Assembly: GCA_017938625.1 (NCBI GenBank)
Contig: JAGBBD010000056.1
Location: forward strand, 1-64,000
Origin: Oscillospiraceae bacterium
GTDB taxonomy: Bacteria > Bacillota > Clostridia > Oscillospirales > Oscillospiraceae
DNA: 64,000 bases
Direction: 5' to 3'
Shown here in pieces: positions 37,612 through 47,869 of this stretch (position 1 is its first letter; each line of letters opens with the position of its first letter). A model generated the notes under the pieces. It was given only the letters and a program-made list of their open reading frames with translations. It ran no database searches and had not been told where the DNA came from. The translations under genes were made by a program, and so were the position numbers.

Positions 37612-39117
37612 TTATTCCCCAGCGTGGGAAATACCGAGGATCTCCAGCTCTTTTTCATTCAGCCCAATGCCGCGGAGCATCAGGCGGTTGCCCTTGAGTG
37701 CCTCAATGGAATTGATGCCCATGCCGCCCAGAAGCTCCTTGATCTCGTGCTTCCACGCAGTCAGCAGATTGACGAGCCGCTGTGCGCCCATGTCAGGATT
37801 GAGCCGTTTGACCAGTTCCGGTCGCTGCGTGGCAATGCCCCAGTTGCATTTACCGCTCTGGCAGGTACGACACAGATGGCAGCCCAGCGCCAGCAGAGCT
37901 GCGGTCGCAATATAACAGGCATCTGCGCCCAGTGCAATGGCCTTGACTACATCGGAGGCGCAGCGGATGCTGCCGCCTGCCACCAGAGAGACATTGTTGC
38001 GGATGCCCTCGTCACGGAGTCGCTGATCTACTGCCGCTAAGGCCAACTCGATGGGAATCCCCACATTGTCGCGGATCCTGGTAGGAGCGGCACCGGTACC
38101 GCCGCGGAAGCCATCGATGGCGATGATGTCTGCGCCACTGCGGGCAACACCGCTGGCAATAGCAGCAATATTGTGGACAGCAGCCACCTTGACGATAATG
38201 GGCTTTTGATACTGCGTAGCTTCTTTCAAAGAGTAGACCAGCTGTCTTAGATCCTCGATGGAGTAAATATCGTGGTGAGGTGCAGGAGAAATGGCATCGG
38301 ACCCCTCCGGCACCATGCGGGTGCGGGATACATCCCCTATGATTTTAGCACCGGGCAGATGCCCGCCGATGCCGGGTTTTGCCCCCTGCCCCATTTTGAT
38401 CTCAATGGCAGCGCCTGCATCCAGATAGTCCTTGTGCACACCGAAGCGTCCGGAGGCCACTTGCACGATGGTATTGGGACCGTAGGCGTAGAAATCCTCA
38501 TGAAGGCCACCTTCACCGGTATTGTAGCAGATGCCTAACTCTGTGGCGGCACGGGCAAGACTGGCATGGGCATTGTAGCTGATGGAACCGTAGCTCATGG
38601 CGGAGAACATGACTGGCATGGACAGTTCCAGCTGGGGCGGCAGTTTGCATCGGATATTTCCGTTTTGATCCCGGGTGATCCGATCCGGCTTCTTACCGAG
38701 GAACACTCGGGTTTCCATAGGCTCACGAAGAGGATCAATGGAAGGATTGGTCACCTGGGAGGCGTTAATGAGGATTTTATCCCAGTACACGGGAAATTCC
38801 TTTGGATTGCCCATGGAGGACAGCAGTACACCACCGGAGGCCGCCTGTTTGTAGACTTCCTTGATCGTATCGTCCTTCCAGTTAGCATTTTCACGCAAGG
38901 TGCAGTTACTCTTGACGATTTTCAACGCTCTTGTGGGACACAGCGACACACAACGTTGACAGTTGACACATTTTCTTTCATCGCTCAGTATGCTGCCTTG
39001 TTTCGGGTCAAAGCTGTGAACTTCATTGGCACACTGGCGCTCACAAACCCGGCAGGCGATACAGCGGCTGTCATTTCTAACGACTTCAAATTCCGGATAA
39101 ATAAAATCCACACTCAT
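37612..39117 (-). CDS. Glutamate synthase FMN/Fe-S domain subunit with N-terminal ferredoxin domain (GltB2)
   Basis: A 501-aa split glutamate synthase core. Residues about 15-70 carry two 4Fe-4S motifs (CIACRVCERQC and CVNCQRCVSLCP). The remaining barrel has the FMN-synthase landmarks FSAMSYGSIS, GEGGLHEDF, EIKMGQGAKPGIGGHLPG, DGFRGGTGAAP and the 3Fe-4S loop CHLCRTCQSGKC. It converts 2-oxoglutarate plus channelled ammonia into glutamate. The ATG at 39117 overlaps the previous stop (ATGA); the longer upstream frame lies inside the amidotransferase gene. Confidence 0.93.
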   Translation of the reverse strand: MSVDFIYPEFEVVRNDSRCIACRVCERQCANEVHSFDPKQGSILSDERKCVNCQRCVSLCPTRALKIVKSNCTLRENANWKDDTIKEVYKQAASGGVLLSSMGNPKEFPVYWDKILINASQVTNPSIDPLREPMETRVFLGKKPDRITRDQNGNIRCKLPPQLELSMPVMFSAMSYGSISYNAHASLARAATELGICYNTGEGGLHEDFYAYGPNTIVQVASGRFGVHKDYLDAGAAIEIKMGQGAKPGIGGHLPGAKIIGDVSRTRMVPEGSDAISPAPHHDIYSIEDLRQLVYSLKEATQYQKPIIVKVAAVHNIAAIASGVARSGADIIAIDGFRGGTGAAPTRIRDNVGIPIELALAAVDQRLRDEGIRNNVSLVAGGSIRCASDVVKAIALGADACYIATAALLALGCHLCRTCQSGKCNWGIATQRPELVKRLNPDMGAQRLVNLLTAWKHEIKELLGGMGINSIEALKGNRLMLRGIGLNEKELEILGISHAGE

Positions 39118-40208
39118 ACCACAACACCATCCTTTACCCTGATGATCACCGGTTCGCCGCCGGCCGGCGCCCAAATATTTTCCGCATCCGGAGCCATGGT
39201 GCGGATGGCGGCTTCCTCGCTGGCAATGTAGACCATATCATCTTTTTCCCCAACAACCATGGAACGCAGTTTCAATCGGTCATTGAGTGCCATCAATCCG
39301 CCACGGAAACCAAAGACAACAGAAAAGGGACCTGTGATCAAAAGTCCCGGGAACACGGTGCGAAGATACATCAGTGTTTCACGCTCGGCTGGCGGCTTGT
39401 CCTCTATGGTGCTCCAGAAGGGAGCAGCCACGACGGATGCCGCCTCTTCCAAGGTCAGTCCCTGACGGCGCAGAAGATAGTCCATAATGTAGGTAATGAC
39501 CTCGGTATCGGTCTGCAATGTACACTGATAACCGAACATCTCTATAAAGCGGCGGTTGGCATCATAGGAAGAGATCTCACCATTGTGGACGATAGACCAG
39601 TCCAACAGAGAAAAGGGGTGCGCACCGCCCCACCAGCCCGGGGTGTTTGTGGGATAGCGGCCATGTGCTGTCCAGGAATAGCCCTCATATTCATCCAGAC
39701 GATAAAATACGCCCACATCCTCCGGGAAGCCCACGGCCTTGAAGGTACCCATATTTTTGCCGCTGGAGAACACATAGGCACCCGGATGCTCCGTGTTGAT
39801 CTTCATGACGGTTCTTGCTACAAACTCTTCTTCGTCCAGCTGCTGCGCATGAAGAACGGATTGCAGCGGAGCGACAAAATACCGCCAGATGACCGGTTCG
39901 TCTGTAATGGCAGGAATCTTTCTGGTGGGCATGATCTCGGACTTGACGATTTCAAAGTGTTCTTTCAGAAACACTTCGCAATCCTTTCGCGTGGTACGGC
40001 AGTCAAAAAACATATGTAAGGCATAAAAATCCTTATATTCCGGGTAAATGCCGTAGCCCGCGAAGCCGCCGCCCAGACCGTTGGAACGGTCATGCATGGG
40101 CTTCATGGCATTTGCGATCATTTCGCCTGTCATTCTTTTTCCGTCCCTTGAGATAGCCGCTGCAATGGCGCAGCCGGAGGGGATGCGCACCTGACCTTCA
40201 AGCTTCAT
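39114..40208 (-). CDS. Glutamate synthase glutamine amidotransferase subunit (GltB1)
   Basis: A 364-aa class II (Ntn) amidotransferase that releases ammonia from glutamine. The nucleophile is most likely Cys13 (MKLEGQVRIPSG|CAIAAA), implying removal of a 12-residue propeptide. Other marks are GRYPTNTPGWWGGAHPFSLLDWSIVHNGEISSY (HNGE site) and TDTEVITYIMDYLL. The ATG at 40208 follows GCGAGGAA. It is the first gene of the five-gene operon and lies directly behind a nitrogen attenuator leader, divergent from glnN. Confidence 0.92.
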   Translation of the reverse strand: MKLEGQVRIPSGCAIAAAISRDGKRMTGEMIANAMKPMHDRSNGLGGGFAGYGIYPEYKDFYALHMFFDCRTTRKDCEVFLKEHFEIVKSEIMPTRKIPAITDEPVIWRYFVAPLQSVLHAQQLDEEEFVARTVMKINTEHPGAYVFSSGKNMGTFKAVGFPEDVGVFYRLDEYEGYSWTAHGRYPTNTPGWWGGAHPFSLLDWSIVHNGEISSYDANRRFIEMFGYQCTLQTDTEVITYIMDYLLRRQGLTLEEAASVVAAPFWSTIEDKPPAERETLMYLRTVFPGLLITGPFSVVFGFRGGLMALNDRLKLRSMVVGEKDDMVYIASEEAAIRTMAPDAENIWAPAGGEPVIIRVKDGVVV

Positions 40209-40226
40209 ATGGGTTCCTCGCTTTCC

Positions 40227-40328
40227 AAATAAAAGAAGCAAAGGCGTTCCGGAACGAATATCAATTCATTCCATGAACGCCTTTGCTCACGATGGTTTGA
40301 TTATAGCGCCTGCCGTTTTCTTTGTCAA
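40227..40328 (-). promoter_or_regulatory. Glutamate synthase operon promoter and AAAGGC-hexaloop attenuator leader
   Basis: Minus strand: TTGACA (40323-40328), 17-nt spacer, TATAAT (40300-40305). Hairpin CGTGAGC-[AAAGGC]-GTTCATG at 40272-40291 competes with a 13-bp terminator (AGCAAAGGCGTTC / GAACGCCTTTGCT, 40275-40287 with 40237-40249) and a T-rich tail. Confidence 0.8.
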
Positions 40329-40364
40329 TGTGTCCAAAAGAAAAAAATTTTTTTGTGCAGGGTG

Positions 40365-40459
40365 TTGACAAAATCCTGCTTCGGGTGTATGATTCGGGCA
40401 TAACAAAGGCAAAGGCGTCTTTGAGTTTTGTACTCGAAGACGCCTTTGCCTCTTTTTTT
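40365..40459 (+). promoter_or_regulatory. glnN superoperon promoter and AAAGGC-hexaloop attenuator leader
   Basis: TTGACA (40365-40370), 17-nt spacer, TATGAT (40388-40393). Hairpin CAAAGGC-[AAAGGC]-GTCTTTG at 40404-40423 competes with a perfect 14-bp terminator (40408-40421 with 40437-40450) followed by TCTTTTTTT. Confidence 0.82.
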
Positions 40460-40486
40460 ATTCCATTTCCGAAAGGGTGTTATGTT

Positions 40487-42583
40487 ATGGGAACTGTTCC
40501 TGCGTATTTTGGCTGTCTGGTATTTGATGACCGGGTTATGAAGGCGAATCTATCCGCTTCGGTCTATCGCTCTTTGAAAAAGACCATCGATGAAGGTGCG
40601 AAACTGGACTCCGGTGTAGCCAATGCTGTGGCTGAGGCGATGAAGAATTGGGCAGTTTCCAATGGCGCCACTCATTTTACCCACTGGTTCCAACCACTGA
40701 CCGGCATTACCGCCGAAAAGCATGACAGTTTTATTGCCCCCGCCCCTGACGGCGGCGTTATTATGGACTTTTCCGGCAAGGAACTCATCAAAGGCGAACC
40801 GGATGCGTCCTCCTTCCCTTCCGGCGGTTTGCGCGCCACCTTTGAGGCCAGAGGATACACCGCTTGGGATCCCACCTCCTTTGCCTTTATCAAGGATAAA
40901 ACCTTGTGCATTCCCACGGCGTTCTGCTCCTACGGCGGTGAAGCACTGGATAAGAAAACACCGCTGCTTCGCTCCATGGAGGCACTCAACAAGCAAGCTA
41001 TGCGTATTTTAAAGCTTTTTGGAAACGAGGATGTCAAGTGTGTCCGCACTTCCGTCGGTCCCGAGCAGGAATACTTTCTGGTGGATAAGGCTCTGTATGA
41101 GCAAAGAAAGGATCTGATCTTCACCGGCCGCACTTTGTTCGGCGCAAAGCCTCCCAAGGGGCAGGAGATGGATGACCACTACTTTGGTGTTATCAAGCCG
41201 AGAGTGGCAGCATACATGGCAGACCTGAATGATCAGCTCTGGAAGCTCGGCATCCTTGCCAAGACAGAACACAACGAGGTGGCACCGGCACAGCATGAGC
41301 TTGCCCCCATCTACACCACAACCAATATTGCCACCGATCATAATCAGCTGACCATGGAGATCATGCAGAAGGTTGCTGCCAAGCACGATCTGGTATGCCT
41401 GCTCCATGAGAAGCCCTTTGCAGGTGTAAACGGCTCCGGCAAGCACAACAACTGGTCCTTGGCGACAGATACCGGCATAAATCTGCTGTCCCCCGGTGAG
41501 ACCCCCTATGAAAACGCGCAGTTTCTGCTGTTCCTGTGTGCCGTGATCAAAGCTGTGGATGACTATCAGGACTTGCTGCGCATAGCTGTGGCTACAGCCG
41601 GCAACGATCATCGTCTGGGTGCCAACGAAGCACCTCCTGCTGTTGTTTCTATTTTCCTGGGCGATGAGCTGACAGGTATTTTGGATGCCATTGAGACGGA
41701 TGCACCGTATGCCGGAGTGAAAAAGACCACCATGAAGCTGGGCGTGGATGTGCTGCCCAGATTTGCAAGAGATACCACGGATCGCAACCGGACATCTCCC
41801 TTTGCCTTTACCGGCAACAAATTTGAGTTCCGTATGCTGGGCTCTTCCAACTCCATTGCCTGCGCCAACATTATGCTGAATGCCGCTGTGGCAGAGTCTC
41901 TCAAACAGTATGCCGATGATCTGGAGCAGGCAGAAAACTTTGAGCAGGCACTCCACGACCGTATCCAGAAGACGATCCGGGATCATAAGAGGATCATCTT
42001 CAACGGTAACGGCTATGACGATGCCTGGATCAAGAAGGCCACTGAACAGCTCGGTCTGCTCAATTACCGTACAACGCCGGATTGCATCCCCCATCTGCTG
42101 GATGAAAAGAATGTGCAGATGCTGACGGCACACAAGGTATTCAGTCTTTCGGAGCTGCAGTCCCGCTGTGAGATATCGCTTGAAAACTACTGCAAGGCTG
42201 TGGTCATCGAAGCCAATACCATGGCGGATATGGCAAGAAAGCAAATCATCCCCGCCGTGGAAAGCTATGCGGCGGAGGTCGCCGGCTCTGCTGCCGCAAA
42301 GCTTTCGCTTGTTCCGGACACTGCCTGCAGCTATGAAAAAAACTTGGTAAAGAAGCTGTCCGGCCTTGTCGATGAAATGGATCAGAAGACAAAGGAACTG
42401 CTGTGCGCTGTACAGGGACTGTCTGCATGCGCTGATGTTGAACATGAGGGTTATGCGATCCGCGATACGGTGCTGCCTAAAATGAATGCGCTGCGTGCTG
42501 TGGCTGACGAGGCTGAGACCTTGACAGCCGAAGCGTTCTGGCCCTTCCCCACCTACAGTGAACTGCTCTTTGGAGTCAGATAA
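40487..42583 (+). CDS. glnN: Glutamine synthetase type III (GlnN)
   Basis: A 698-aa type III glutamine synthetase, a class found in Bacteroidota, cyanobacteria and some Clostridia. Motifs include [14 protein letters not shown] near the start, [10 protein letters not shown], the [14 protein letters not shown] metal/glutamate site, [13 protein letters not shown], and [15 protein letters not shown]. The ATG at 40487 follows GAAAGGG; the frame upstream crosses the attenuator and is not coding. It heads the long operon of glutamine-using genes, so it supplies their common substrate. It is one of two glutamine synthetases in the window, both behind the same kind of leader. Confidence 0.95.
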   Translation: MGTVPAYFGCLVFDDRVMKANLSASVYRSLKKTIDEGAKLDSGVANAVAEAMKNWAVSNGATHFTHWFQPLTGITAEKHDSFIAPAPDGGVIMDFSGKELIKGEPDASSFPSGGLRATFEARGYTAWDPTSFAFIKDKTLCIPTAFCSYGGEALDKKTPLLRSMEALNKQAMRILKLFGNEDVKCVRTSVGPEQEYFLVDKALYEQRKDLIFTGRTLFGAKPPKGQEMDDHYFGVIKPRVAAYMADLNDQLWKLGILAKTEHNEVAPAQHELAPIYTTTNIATDHNQLTMEIMQKVAAKHDLVCLLHEKPFAGVNGSGKHNNWSLATDTGINLLSPGETPYENAQFLLFLCAVIKAVDDYQDLLRIAVATAGNDHRLGANEAPPAVVSIFLGDELTGILDAIETDAPYAGVKKTTMKLGVDVLPRFARDTTDRNRTSPFAFTGNKFEFRMLGSSNSIACANIMLNAAVAESLKQYADDLEQAENFEQALHDRIQKTIRDHKRIIFNGNGYDDAWIKKATEQLGLLNYRTTPDCIPHLLDEKNVQMLTAHKVFSLSELQSRCEISLENYCKAVVIEANTMADMARKQIIPAVESYAAEVAGSAAAKLSLVPDTACSYEKNLVKKLSGLVDEMDQKTKELLCAVQGLSACADVEHEGYAIRDTVLPKMNALRAVADEAETLTAEAFWPFPTYSELLFGVR

Positions 42584-42607
42584 CATGCTATAAAGGAGGC
42601 TTTGTAT

Positions 42608-42769
42608 ATGAAAAAGAGTTTGCAGATGAAAGTATATGACGGCCTTTTGTACCTTTCGGCAGAGGGCATGGATATCTACTTTATGCCGTACCAGCAGGAA
42701 AGTGAGCAGGGAGAAGTGCCCCCTCAGGATGGTGAGGGCTACTGTACCGATACAACTACATGGGACTGA
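42608..42769 (+). CDS. Conserved-context 53-aa ORF of unknown function between glnN and asnB
   Basis: A short ORF too small for usual cut-offs, with an excellent SD (AAAGGAGG, 9-10 nt before the ATG). It begins MKKSLQMKVYDGLLYLSAEG, continues MDIYFMPYQQESEQGE, and ends in a Thr-rich YCTDTTTWD. The start is mildly basic and the rest acidic; no signal peptide or known domain. It lies 24 nt after glnN and 59 nt before asnB, with a hairpin downstream (42776-42799). Given its place it could be a small modulator of GlnN or of the operon, but that is only a guess. Confidence 0.55.
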   Translation: MKKSLQMKVYDGLLYLSAEGMDIYFMPYQQESEQGEVPPQDGEGYCTDTTTWD

Positions 42770-42775
42770 AAACCG

Positions 42776-42799
42776 GGAGAGCCGCTTTGGCGGCTCTCC
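42776..42799 (+). other. Hairpin between the 53-aa ORF and asnB
   Basis: Perfect 10-bp stem GGAGAGCCGC / GCGGCTCTCC, loop TTTG, no following T-tract. Not a clear terminator; it may protect or process the mRNA. Confidence 0.5.
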
Positions 42800-42828
42800 T
42801 GAACGTGTTTATTGAGAGGAGAAGCCAT

Positions 42829-44409
42829 ATGTGTTCTATCATTGGATATTGCGGTCCGTGTGCGGATCGGGAAAAATTTGCTGAAGGATTTGCAAGAACA
42901 ATATCCCGAGGGCCGGATGACAGCAGGACCATGGATGTGGGGACAGGATGTTTGGGATTCCACCGTCTTGCCATCATGGGTCTGCACCCGGAGGGAATGC
43001 AGCCCTTTGAGCGGGATGGAAGCTTCGTAGTATGCAACGGCGAGATATACGGTTTTGAAAAAATGAAGAACGAACTTTCAAAAAAGTATGCCTTTGTCAG
43101 TGGCAGCGACTGCGAGATCTTGCTGCCGCTGTATTTCGAATATGGCACGGATATGTTCCGGATGCTTGATGCGGAGTTTGCTCTTATCCTCTATGACGGC
43201 AGGACAAAGCAGTTTGTTGCCGCCCGTGACCCCATCGGTATCAGGCCGCTTTACTACGGCTATGATGACAAGGGGACGATCGTCTTTGCCAGTGAGGCCA
43301 AAAATCTGGTGGCGCTTGTGAAGAAGATCATGCCATTCCCGCCCGGTCACTACTATAAGGACGGAAAATTTGTCTGCTATTGCGACATTGCCAATGTGGA
43401 GCAGGTATGCCATGACGATTTGGAAACTGTGTGCAGGAACATTCACAACAAGCTGATAGCCGCTGTGGAAAAACGTCTGGTTGCCGATGCCAAGGTAGGG
43501 TTTCTGCTCTCCGGTGGTCTGGACTCCTCCCTGGTCTGCGCCATTGCGGCAAAGAAAAGCCAAACACCCATCCGTACATTTGCGATCGGTATGGAAAAAG
43601 ATGCCATTGATCTGAAGTATGCAAAGCAGGTGGCTGATTACATTGGTGCAGAGCACACTGAGGTCTATATGACAAAGGACGAGGTGCTGGCATCCCTGCG
43701 TGAAGTGGTGCAACTGCTTGGCACCTTCGATATCACCACCATCCGGGCCAGCATGGGTATGTATCTGGTGTGCAAAGCCATCCATAAACAGACAGATATC
43801 CGTGTGCTACTGACAGGTGAGATCTCCGATGAGCTGTTTGGCTATAAGTACACCGATTTTGCTCCCTCGGCGGCAGCGTTCCAGCAGGAGGCGCAAAAAA
43901 GAATCCGGGAGCTGCATATGTATGATGTTCTCCGCGCAGACCGCTGCATTTCTGTCAATTCTCTGGAAGCGCGTGTTCCTTTCGGTGATCTGGACTTTGT
44001 GAAGTACGTCATGTCCGTCGACCCGGAAAAGAAGCTCAATACCTACGGAAAGGGGAAATATCTGCTTCGCCATGCATTTGAGAAAGGTGACTATCTTCCC
44101 GATGATATATTGTGGCGTGAAAAGGCCGCATTTTCCGATGCAGTGGGACACTCCATGGTGGACGATCTGAAAGCTTATGCAGAGGAATTTTATACCGATG
44201 AGGAATACCGGGAAAAACGAAAGAAGTACACCCATGCCCCGCCATTTACAAAGGAGTCTCTGCTCTATCGGGAAATTTTTGAAACATACTACCCCGGTCA
44301 GAGCGAGATGATCACAGACTTCTGGATGCCCAACAAAAATTGGGAGGGCTGCAATGTAAATGATCCCTCGGCAAGAGTACTGTCAAACTACGGTGCAAGC
44401 GGAAAATGA
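42829..44409 (+). CDS. asnB: Asparagine synthetase B, glutamine-hydrolysing
   Basis: Transfers the amide of glutamine to aspartate with ATP. The 526-aa protein starts MCSIIGYCGP with nucleophile Cys2 (Met removed), followed by the class II amidotransferase motifs ISRGPDDSRT and VVCNGEIYGFE. The synthetase half has the PP-loop FLLSGGLDSSLVCAI and EISDELFGYKY. The ATG at 42829 follows GAGAGGAG; the longer frame upstream covers the hairpin and the preceding ORF's end. It is the first amidotransferase of the glnN operon, 14 nt before purC. Confidence 0.94.
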   Translation: MCSIIGYCGPCADREKFAEGFARTISRGPDDSRTMDVGTGCLGFHRLAIMGLHPEGMQPFERDGSFVVCNGEIYGFEKMKNELSKKYAFVSGSDCEILLPLYFEYGTDMFRMLDAEFALILYDGRTKQFVAARDPIGIRPLYYGYDDKGTIVFASEAKNLVALVKKIMPFPPGHYYKDGKFVCYCDIANVEQVCHDDLETVCRNIHNKLIAAVEKRLVADAKVGFLLSGGLDSSLVCAIAAKKSQTPIRTFAIGMEKDAIDLKYAKQVADYIGAEHTEVYMTKDEVLASLREVVQLLGTFDITTIRASMGMYLVCKAIHKQTDIRVLLTGEISDELFGYKYTDFAPSAAAFQQEAQKRIRELHMYDVLRADRCISVNSLEARVPFGDLDFVKYVMSVDPEKKLNTYGKGKYLLRHAFEKGDYLPDDILWREKAAFSDAVGHSMVDDLKAYAEEFYTDEEYREKRKKYTHAPPFTKESLLYREIFETYYPGQSEMITDFWMPNKNWEGCNVNDPSARVLSNYGASGK

Positions 44410-44423
44410 ATGGAGGAATACTT

Positions 44424-45140
44424 ATGGAGAAGCGGAAACAGCTTTATGAAGGCAAGGCCAAAAAGGTCTATGCCACAGACGACCCTGAACTGTTGATCGT
44501 CTCCTACAAGGACGACGCCACGGCCTTCAATGGGCTGAAGAAGGGTACCATCGCCGGAAAGGGCGTGATCAACAACAAAATGAGCAACCGCCTGATGCAG
44601 CAGCTGGAAAAGGCCGGTGTCCCCACTCATTTTGTGAAGGAGCTTTCTGACAGGGAGACTTTGGTGAAAAAAGTCTCGATCGTCCCGCTGGAGGTGATCG
44701 TCCGAAACATTGCCGCCGGCTCTTTCTCCAAACGCTACGGTGTGGAGGAAGGAAAAGCATTCATCCACCCGACCATTGAGTTTTCCTACAAAAACGATGA
44801 ATTGGGAGATCCTTTGCTCAACACAGATCAAGCACTGGTGCTGGGGCTTGTGTCAAAAGAAGAAGTGGAAACCATCCGAGCCTATTCCTACCGCATCAAT
44901 GCGTTTTTGCAGGCTTTCTGGAGATCGTGTGGCGTGACCCTGGTGGATTTTAAGCTGGAGTTCGGCAGACTCAACGATGGCACCATTGTGCTGGCAGACG
45001 AGATCAGCCCCGATACCTGCAGACTTTGGGACAGCAAAACCGGCGAAAAGCTGGATAAGGATCGCTTCCGCCGGGATCTGGGCGGCGTGGAAGAAGCCTA
45101 TCAGGAAATTATGAAACGACTGGAAACGCAGCTTATGTAA
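44424..45140 (+). CDS. purC: SAICAR synthetase PurC
   Basis: Purine step 7 (bacterial numbering 6-8): CAIR + aspartate + ATP to SAICAR. The 238-aa length is typical, and the sequence opens with the family pattern KRKQLYEGKAKKVYAT, then SYKDDATAFNG, VPLEVIVRNIAAGS, and LVDFKLEFGR...ADEISPDTCRLWD. ATG at 44424 follows TGGAGGA. Uses aspartate as nitrogen donor, as does purA next door. The other de novo purine genes except purB and purF are not in the window. Confidence 0.95.
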   Translation: MEKRKQLYEGKAKKVYATDDPELLIVSYKDDATAFNGLKKGTIAGKGVINNKMSNRLMQQLEKAGVPTHFVKELSDRETLVKKVSIVPLEVIVRNIAAGSFSKRYGVEEGKAFIHPTIEFSYKNDELGDPLLNTDQALVLGLVSKEEVETIRAYSYRINAFLQAFWRSCGVTLVDFKLEFGRLNDGTIVLADEISPDTCRLWDSKTGEKLDKDRFRRDLGGVEEAYQEIMKRLETQLM

Positions 45141-45153
45141 GGGAGGAACAACT

Positions 45154-46428
45154 ATGGGACATTGCGCGATCGTAGGAATCAACTGGGGTGACGAGGGCAA
45201 GGGCCGCATGGTGGATCTGCTGACAAAGGATTATGATGTGGTCGTTCGCTATCAGGGCGGCGGCAACGCAGGACATACGGTCATCAATGAATATGGCAAG
45301 TTTGCGCTGCATCTGTTGCCGTCCGGCATTTTCAGAAAAGGCGTTGTGAATATCCTTGGCAACGGCGTGGCCTTAGATCCGGAAAACCTGTGGAAAGAAA
45401 TGCAGGATGTGATGAAAAAGGGTGTGGAGCTGACACCTGACAATTTAAAGATCAGTGATCGGGCCTCTCTGCTTCTGCCTTGGCATCGGGATCTGGACGA
45501 ATTGGAAGAATCCCGTTTGAAGGATAAAAAATATGGCTCCACCAAACAGGGCATCGCACCGTTCTATTCCGACAAATATCAAAAGAAGACCCTCCGGCTT
45601 GGAGAACTGTTTTATCCCGAAACATTGAAGCGTCATCTTGCAGAGCTTCTGGAGTGGAAAAATCTGACGCTCACCAAGGTCTATGGCGCAGAACCTTATA
45701 CCATGGAGCAGTTGGAACACTGGATGGAGGACTACTGTGAAAAAATCAAGCCATATATTTTTGATACAAGTCTTTTCCTGAGAAATGCCCAGAATGATGG
45801 AAAGAAAATTCTCTTTGAAGCACAGCTGGGTTCTCTCAGGGATCTGGATTATGGCATCTACCCTTATACGACTTCCTCCAATACGACGGCGGCCTATGCA
45901 CCGATCGGCTCCGGGCTGCCCGGCGCTGTGATCACGGATGTGATCGGTGTAGTCAAAGCATACTCCACCTGCGTGGGAGAAGGCCCCTTTGTGGGAGAAC
46001 TGTTTGGTGAAGAGGCTGACGCTCTGAGGGAAGCCGGATTTGAGTACGGTGCCAAAACAGGCCGCCCCCGTCGGGTGGCACCACTGGATCTGGTGGCGAC
46101 CCGATACGGTGTGGAGGTACAGGCAGCGACCAGCATTGCCCTGACAAAACTGGATGTTTTGAGTTACATGGAAAAAATCCCTGTCTGTACCCACTATCTG
46201 GTGGACGGAAAGAAAACAGACCGTTTCCCCTTCCCGGCAGCATTACAGCAGGCGCAGGCCGTGATCGAGTATTTGCCGGGCTGGAAGTGCGACATTTCGA
46301 AAGTCCGAACCTGGGAAGAACTTCCCAAAGAGGCAAAAGACTATGTGGAATTTACGGAACAGGCTATTGGCTGTCATATTGGCTTTGTTTCCGTGGGCCC
46401 GGAGCGTGACAGCATCATTTATCGATAA
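45154..46428 (+). CDS. purA: Adenylosuccinate synthetase PurA
   Basis: GTP-dependent condensation of IMP and aspartate, first step to AMP. The 424-aa protein has the signature GINWGDEGKGRMVD, the catalytic His in GGGNAGHTV, the GIAPFYSDK region, and GTP/base-binding LTKLDVLSYMEKIPVC. AGGGAGGAA precedes the ATG. It lies 13 nt after purC and 14 nt before purB, its partner in AMP formation. Confidence 0.95.
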   Translation: MGHCAIVGINWGDEGKGRMVDLLTKDYDVVVRYQGGGNAGHTVINEYGKFALHLLPSGIFRKGVVNILGNGVALDPENLWKEMQDVMKKGVELTPDNLKISDRASLLLPWHRDLDELEESRLKDKKYGSTKQGIAPFYSDKYQKKTLRLGELFYPETLKRHLAELLEWKNLTLTKVYGAEPYTMEQLEHWMEDYCEKIKPYIFDTSLFLRNAQNDGKKILFEAQLGSLRDLDYGIYPYTTSSNTTAAYAPIGSGLPGAVITDVIGVVKAYSTCVGEGPFVGELFGEEADALREAGFEYGAKTGRPRRVAPLDLVATRYGVEVQAATSIALTKLDVLSYMEKIPVCTHYLVDGKKTDRFPFPAALQQAQAVIEYLPGWKCDISKVRTWEELPKEAKDYVEFTEQAIGCHIGFVSVGPERDSIIYR

Positions 46429-46442
46429 AAGGAGACACGACC

Positions 46443-47858
46443 ATGCATGATCGTTACCAATCCCCTTTGAGCAGCCGCTATGCATCGGCATTTATGCTGA
46501 AACTGTTTTCTGCGGATACACGTTATCAGACCTGGCGCAAGCTTTGGGTGGCCCTGGCGCGGGCCGAGCATGAACTGGGCTTGCCTGTGACGAAGCAGCA
46601 AGTGGAAGAACTCAGTGCCCACATCACCGATATTGACTATGACCTCGCAGCGCAGCGGGAAAAGGAAGTGCGCCATGATGTGATGGCCCATGTGTACGCC
46701 TACGGCAAGGCGGCACCTTCCGCCGCCGGAATCATCCATCTGGGGGCTACCAGCTGTTATGTGACGGACAATGCGGATCTGATCATTTACCGTGACGGCC
46801 TTCGATATCTGCGCACGGAGCTTTTGAAGGTCATCGCCAATCTTTCGGATTTCGCGGAAAAATACAAGGCTATTCCTACTCTGGGCTATACCCACTACCA
46901 GCCGGCGCAGCTCGTGACTGTCGGCAAACGGGCGGCGCTGTGGCTGCAGGATTTTCTCTCCGATCTGGAGGAACTGGACTTTGTGCTGGGAAGCCTCAAA
47001 TTTCTGGGATGCCGTGGTACCACAGGAACGGAAGCCAGCTTTCTGGAGCTGTTTGACGGCGACGAAGAGAAAATCGAAGAAATGAACCGCCGCATTGCCG
47101 GTGAGTTTGGCTTTGACACCTGTTTTGATGTCTGCGGTCAGACCTATCCGAGAAAGGTGGACAGCCGCATTTTAAACTGCCTGTCCTCCGTTGCCCAGAG
47201 TTGTTACCGCATGGCAAACGACATCAGACTCCTGCAGCATGACAGGCAAGTAGAAGAACCCTTTGAAAAGGAGCAAATCGGTTCGTCCGCCATGGCATAT
47301 AAACGCAATCCCATGAGAAGTGAACGAATCTGTTCTCTGGCACGGTATCTCATGGTGGATGCCATGAATGCCCCCATGACTGCCTCGACGCAGTGGTTGG
47401 AGCGGACACTGGATGACTCAGCCAACCGCCGCATTTCTATGCCTGAGGGCTTCTTGTGCGCAGATGCCATTGTGCGTCTTGCCCAGAATGTGACAGACGG
47501 CCTGCATGTCAATGAAAAAATCGTGGAAAAGGCCGTGAAGGAATATCTGCCCTTTATTGCCACGGAAAATCTGATGATGGAGGCTGTCAAACAAGGGGGA
47601 AATCGGCAGGAAATTCATGAGATCATCCGCCGCTGCTCCATGGAAGCCACAGCGAAGATGAAACAGGGTCACCGCTGCAATCTGCTGCAGAGGCTCTCAG
47701 AAGAACCGGCCTTTGGGCTGACCCTTTCTCAGATGGAGGCGCTGCTTGAACCGAACCTGTACATTGGCCGCTGTCCGCAGCAGGTGGAAGTCTTTTTACA
47801 GAAAGTCAGACCGCTGCTTTCCGGTTTGCAGCGCGATGCAGTACAGATCGATTTATAA
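46443..47858 (+). CDS. purB: Adenylosuccinate lyase PurB
   Basis: Cleaves SAICAR and adenylosuccinate, releasing fumarate. The 471-aa protein of the fumarase/aspartase superfamily has [29 protein letters not shown] (catalytic His) and the flexible signature loop [15 protein letters not shown]. Its two substrates are made by purC and purA immediately upstream, so the three genes form a functional block. SD AAAGGAGA precedes the ATG. Confidence 0.96.
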   Translation: MHDRYQSPLSSRYASAFMLKLFSADTRYQTWRKLWVALARAEHELGLPVTKQQVEELSAHITDIDYDLAAQREKEVRHDVMAHVYAYGKAAPSAAGIIHLGATSCYVTDNADLIIYRDGLRYLRTELLKVIANLSDFAEKYKAIPTLGYTHYQPAQLVTVGKRAALWLQDFLSDLEELDFVLGSLKFLGCRGTTGTEASFLELFDGDEEKIEEMNRRIAGEFGFDTCFDVCGQTYPRKVDSRILNCLSSVAQSCYRMANDIRLLQHDRQVEEPFEKEQIGSSAMAYKRNPMRSERICSLARYLMVDAMNAPMTASTQWLERTLDDSANRRISMPEGFLCADAIVRLAQNVTDGLHVNEKIVEKAVKEYLPFIATENLMMEAVKQGGNRQEIHEIIRRCSMEATAKMKQGHRCNLLQRLSEEPAFGLTLSQMEALLEPNLYIGRCPQQVEVFLQKVRPLLSGLQRDAVQIDL

Positions 47859-47869
47859 GGAGCTGGCCC

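Noticed and set aside
42776..42799. Terminator splitting glnN from asnB
   Set aside because: The 10-bp hairpin has no T-tract, so termination there is not supported.
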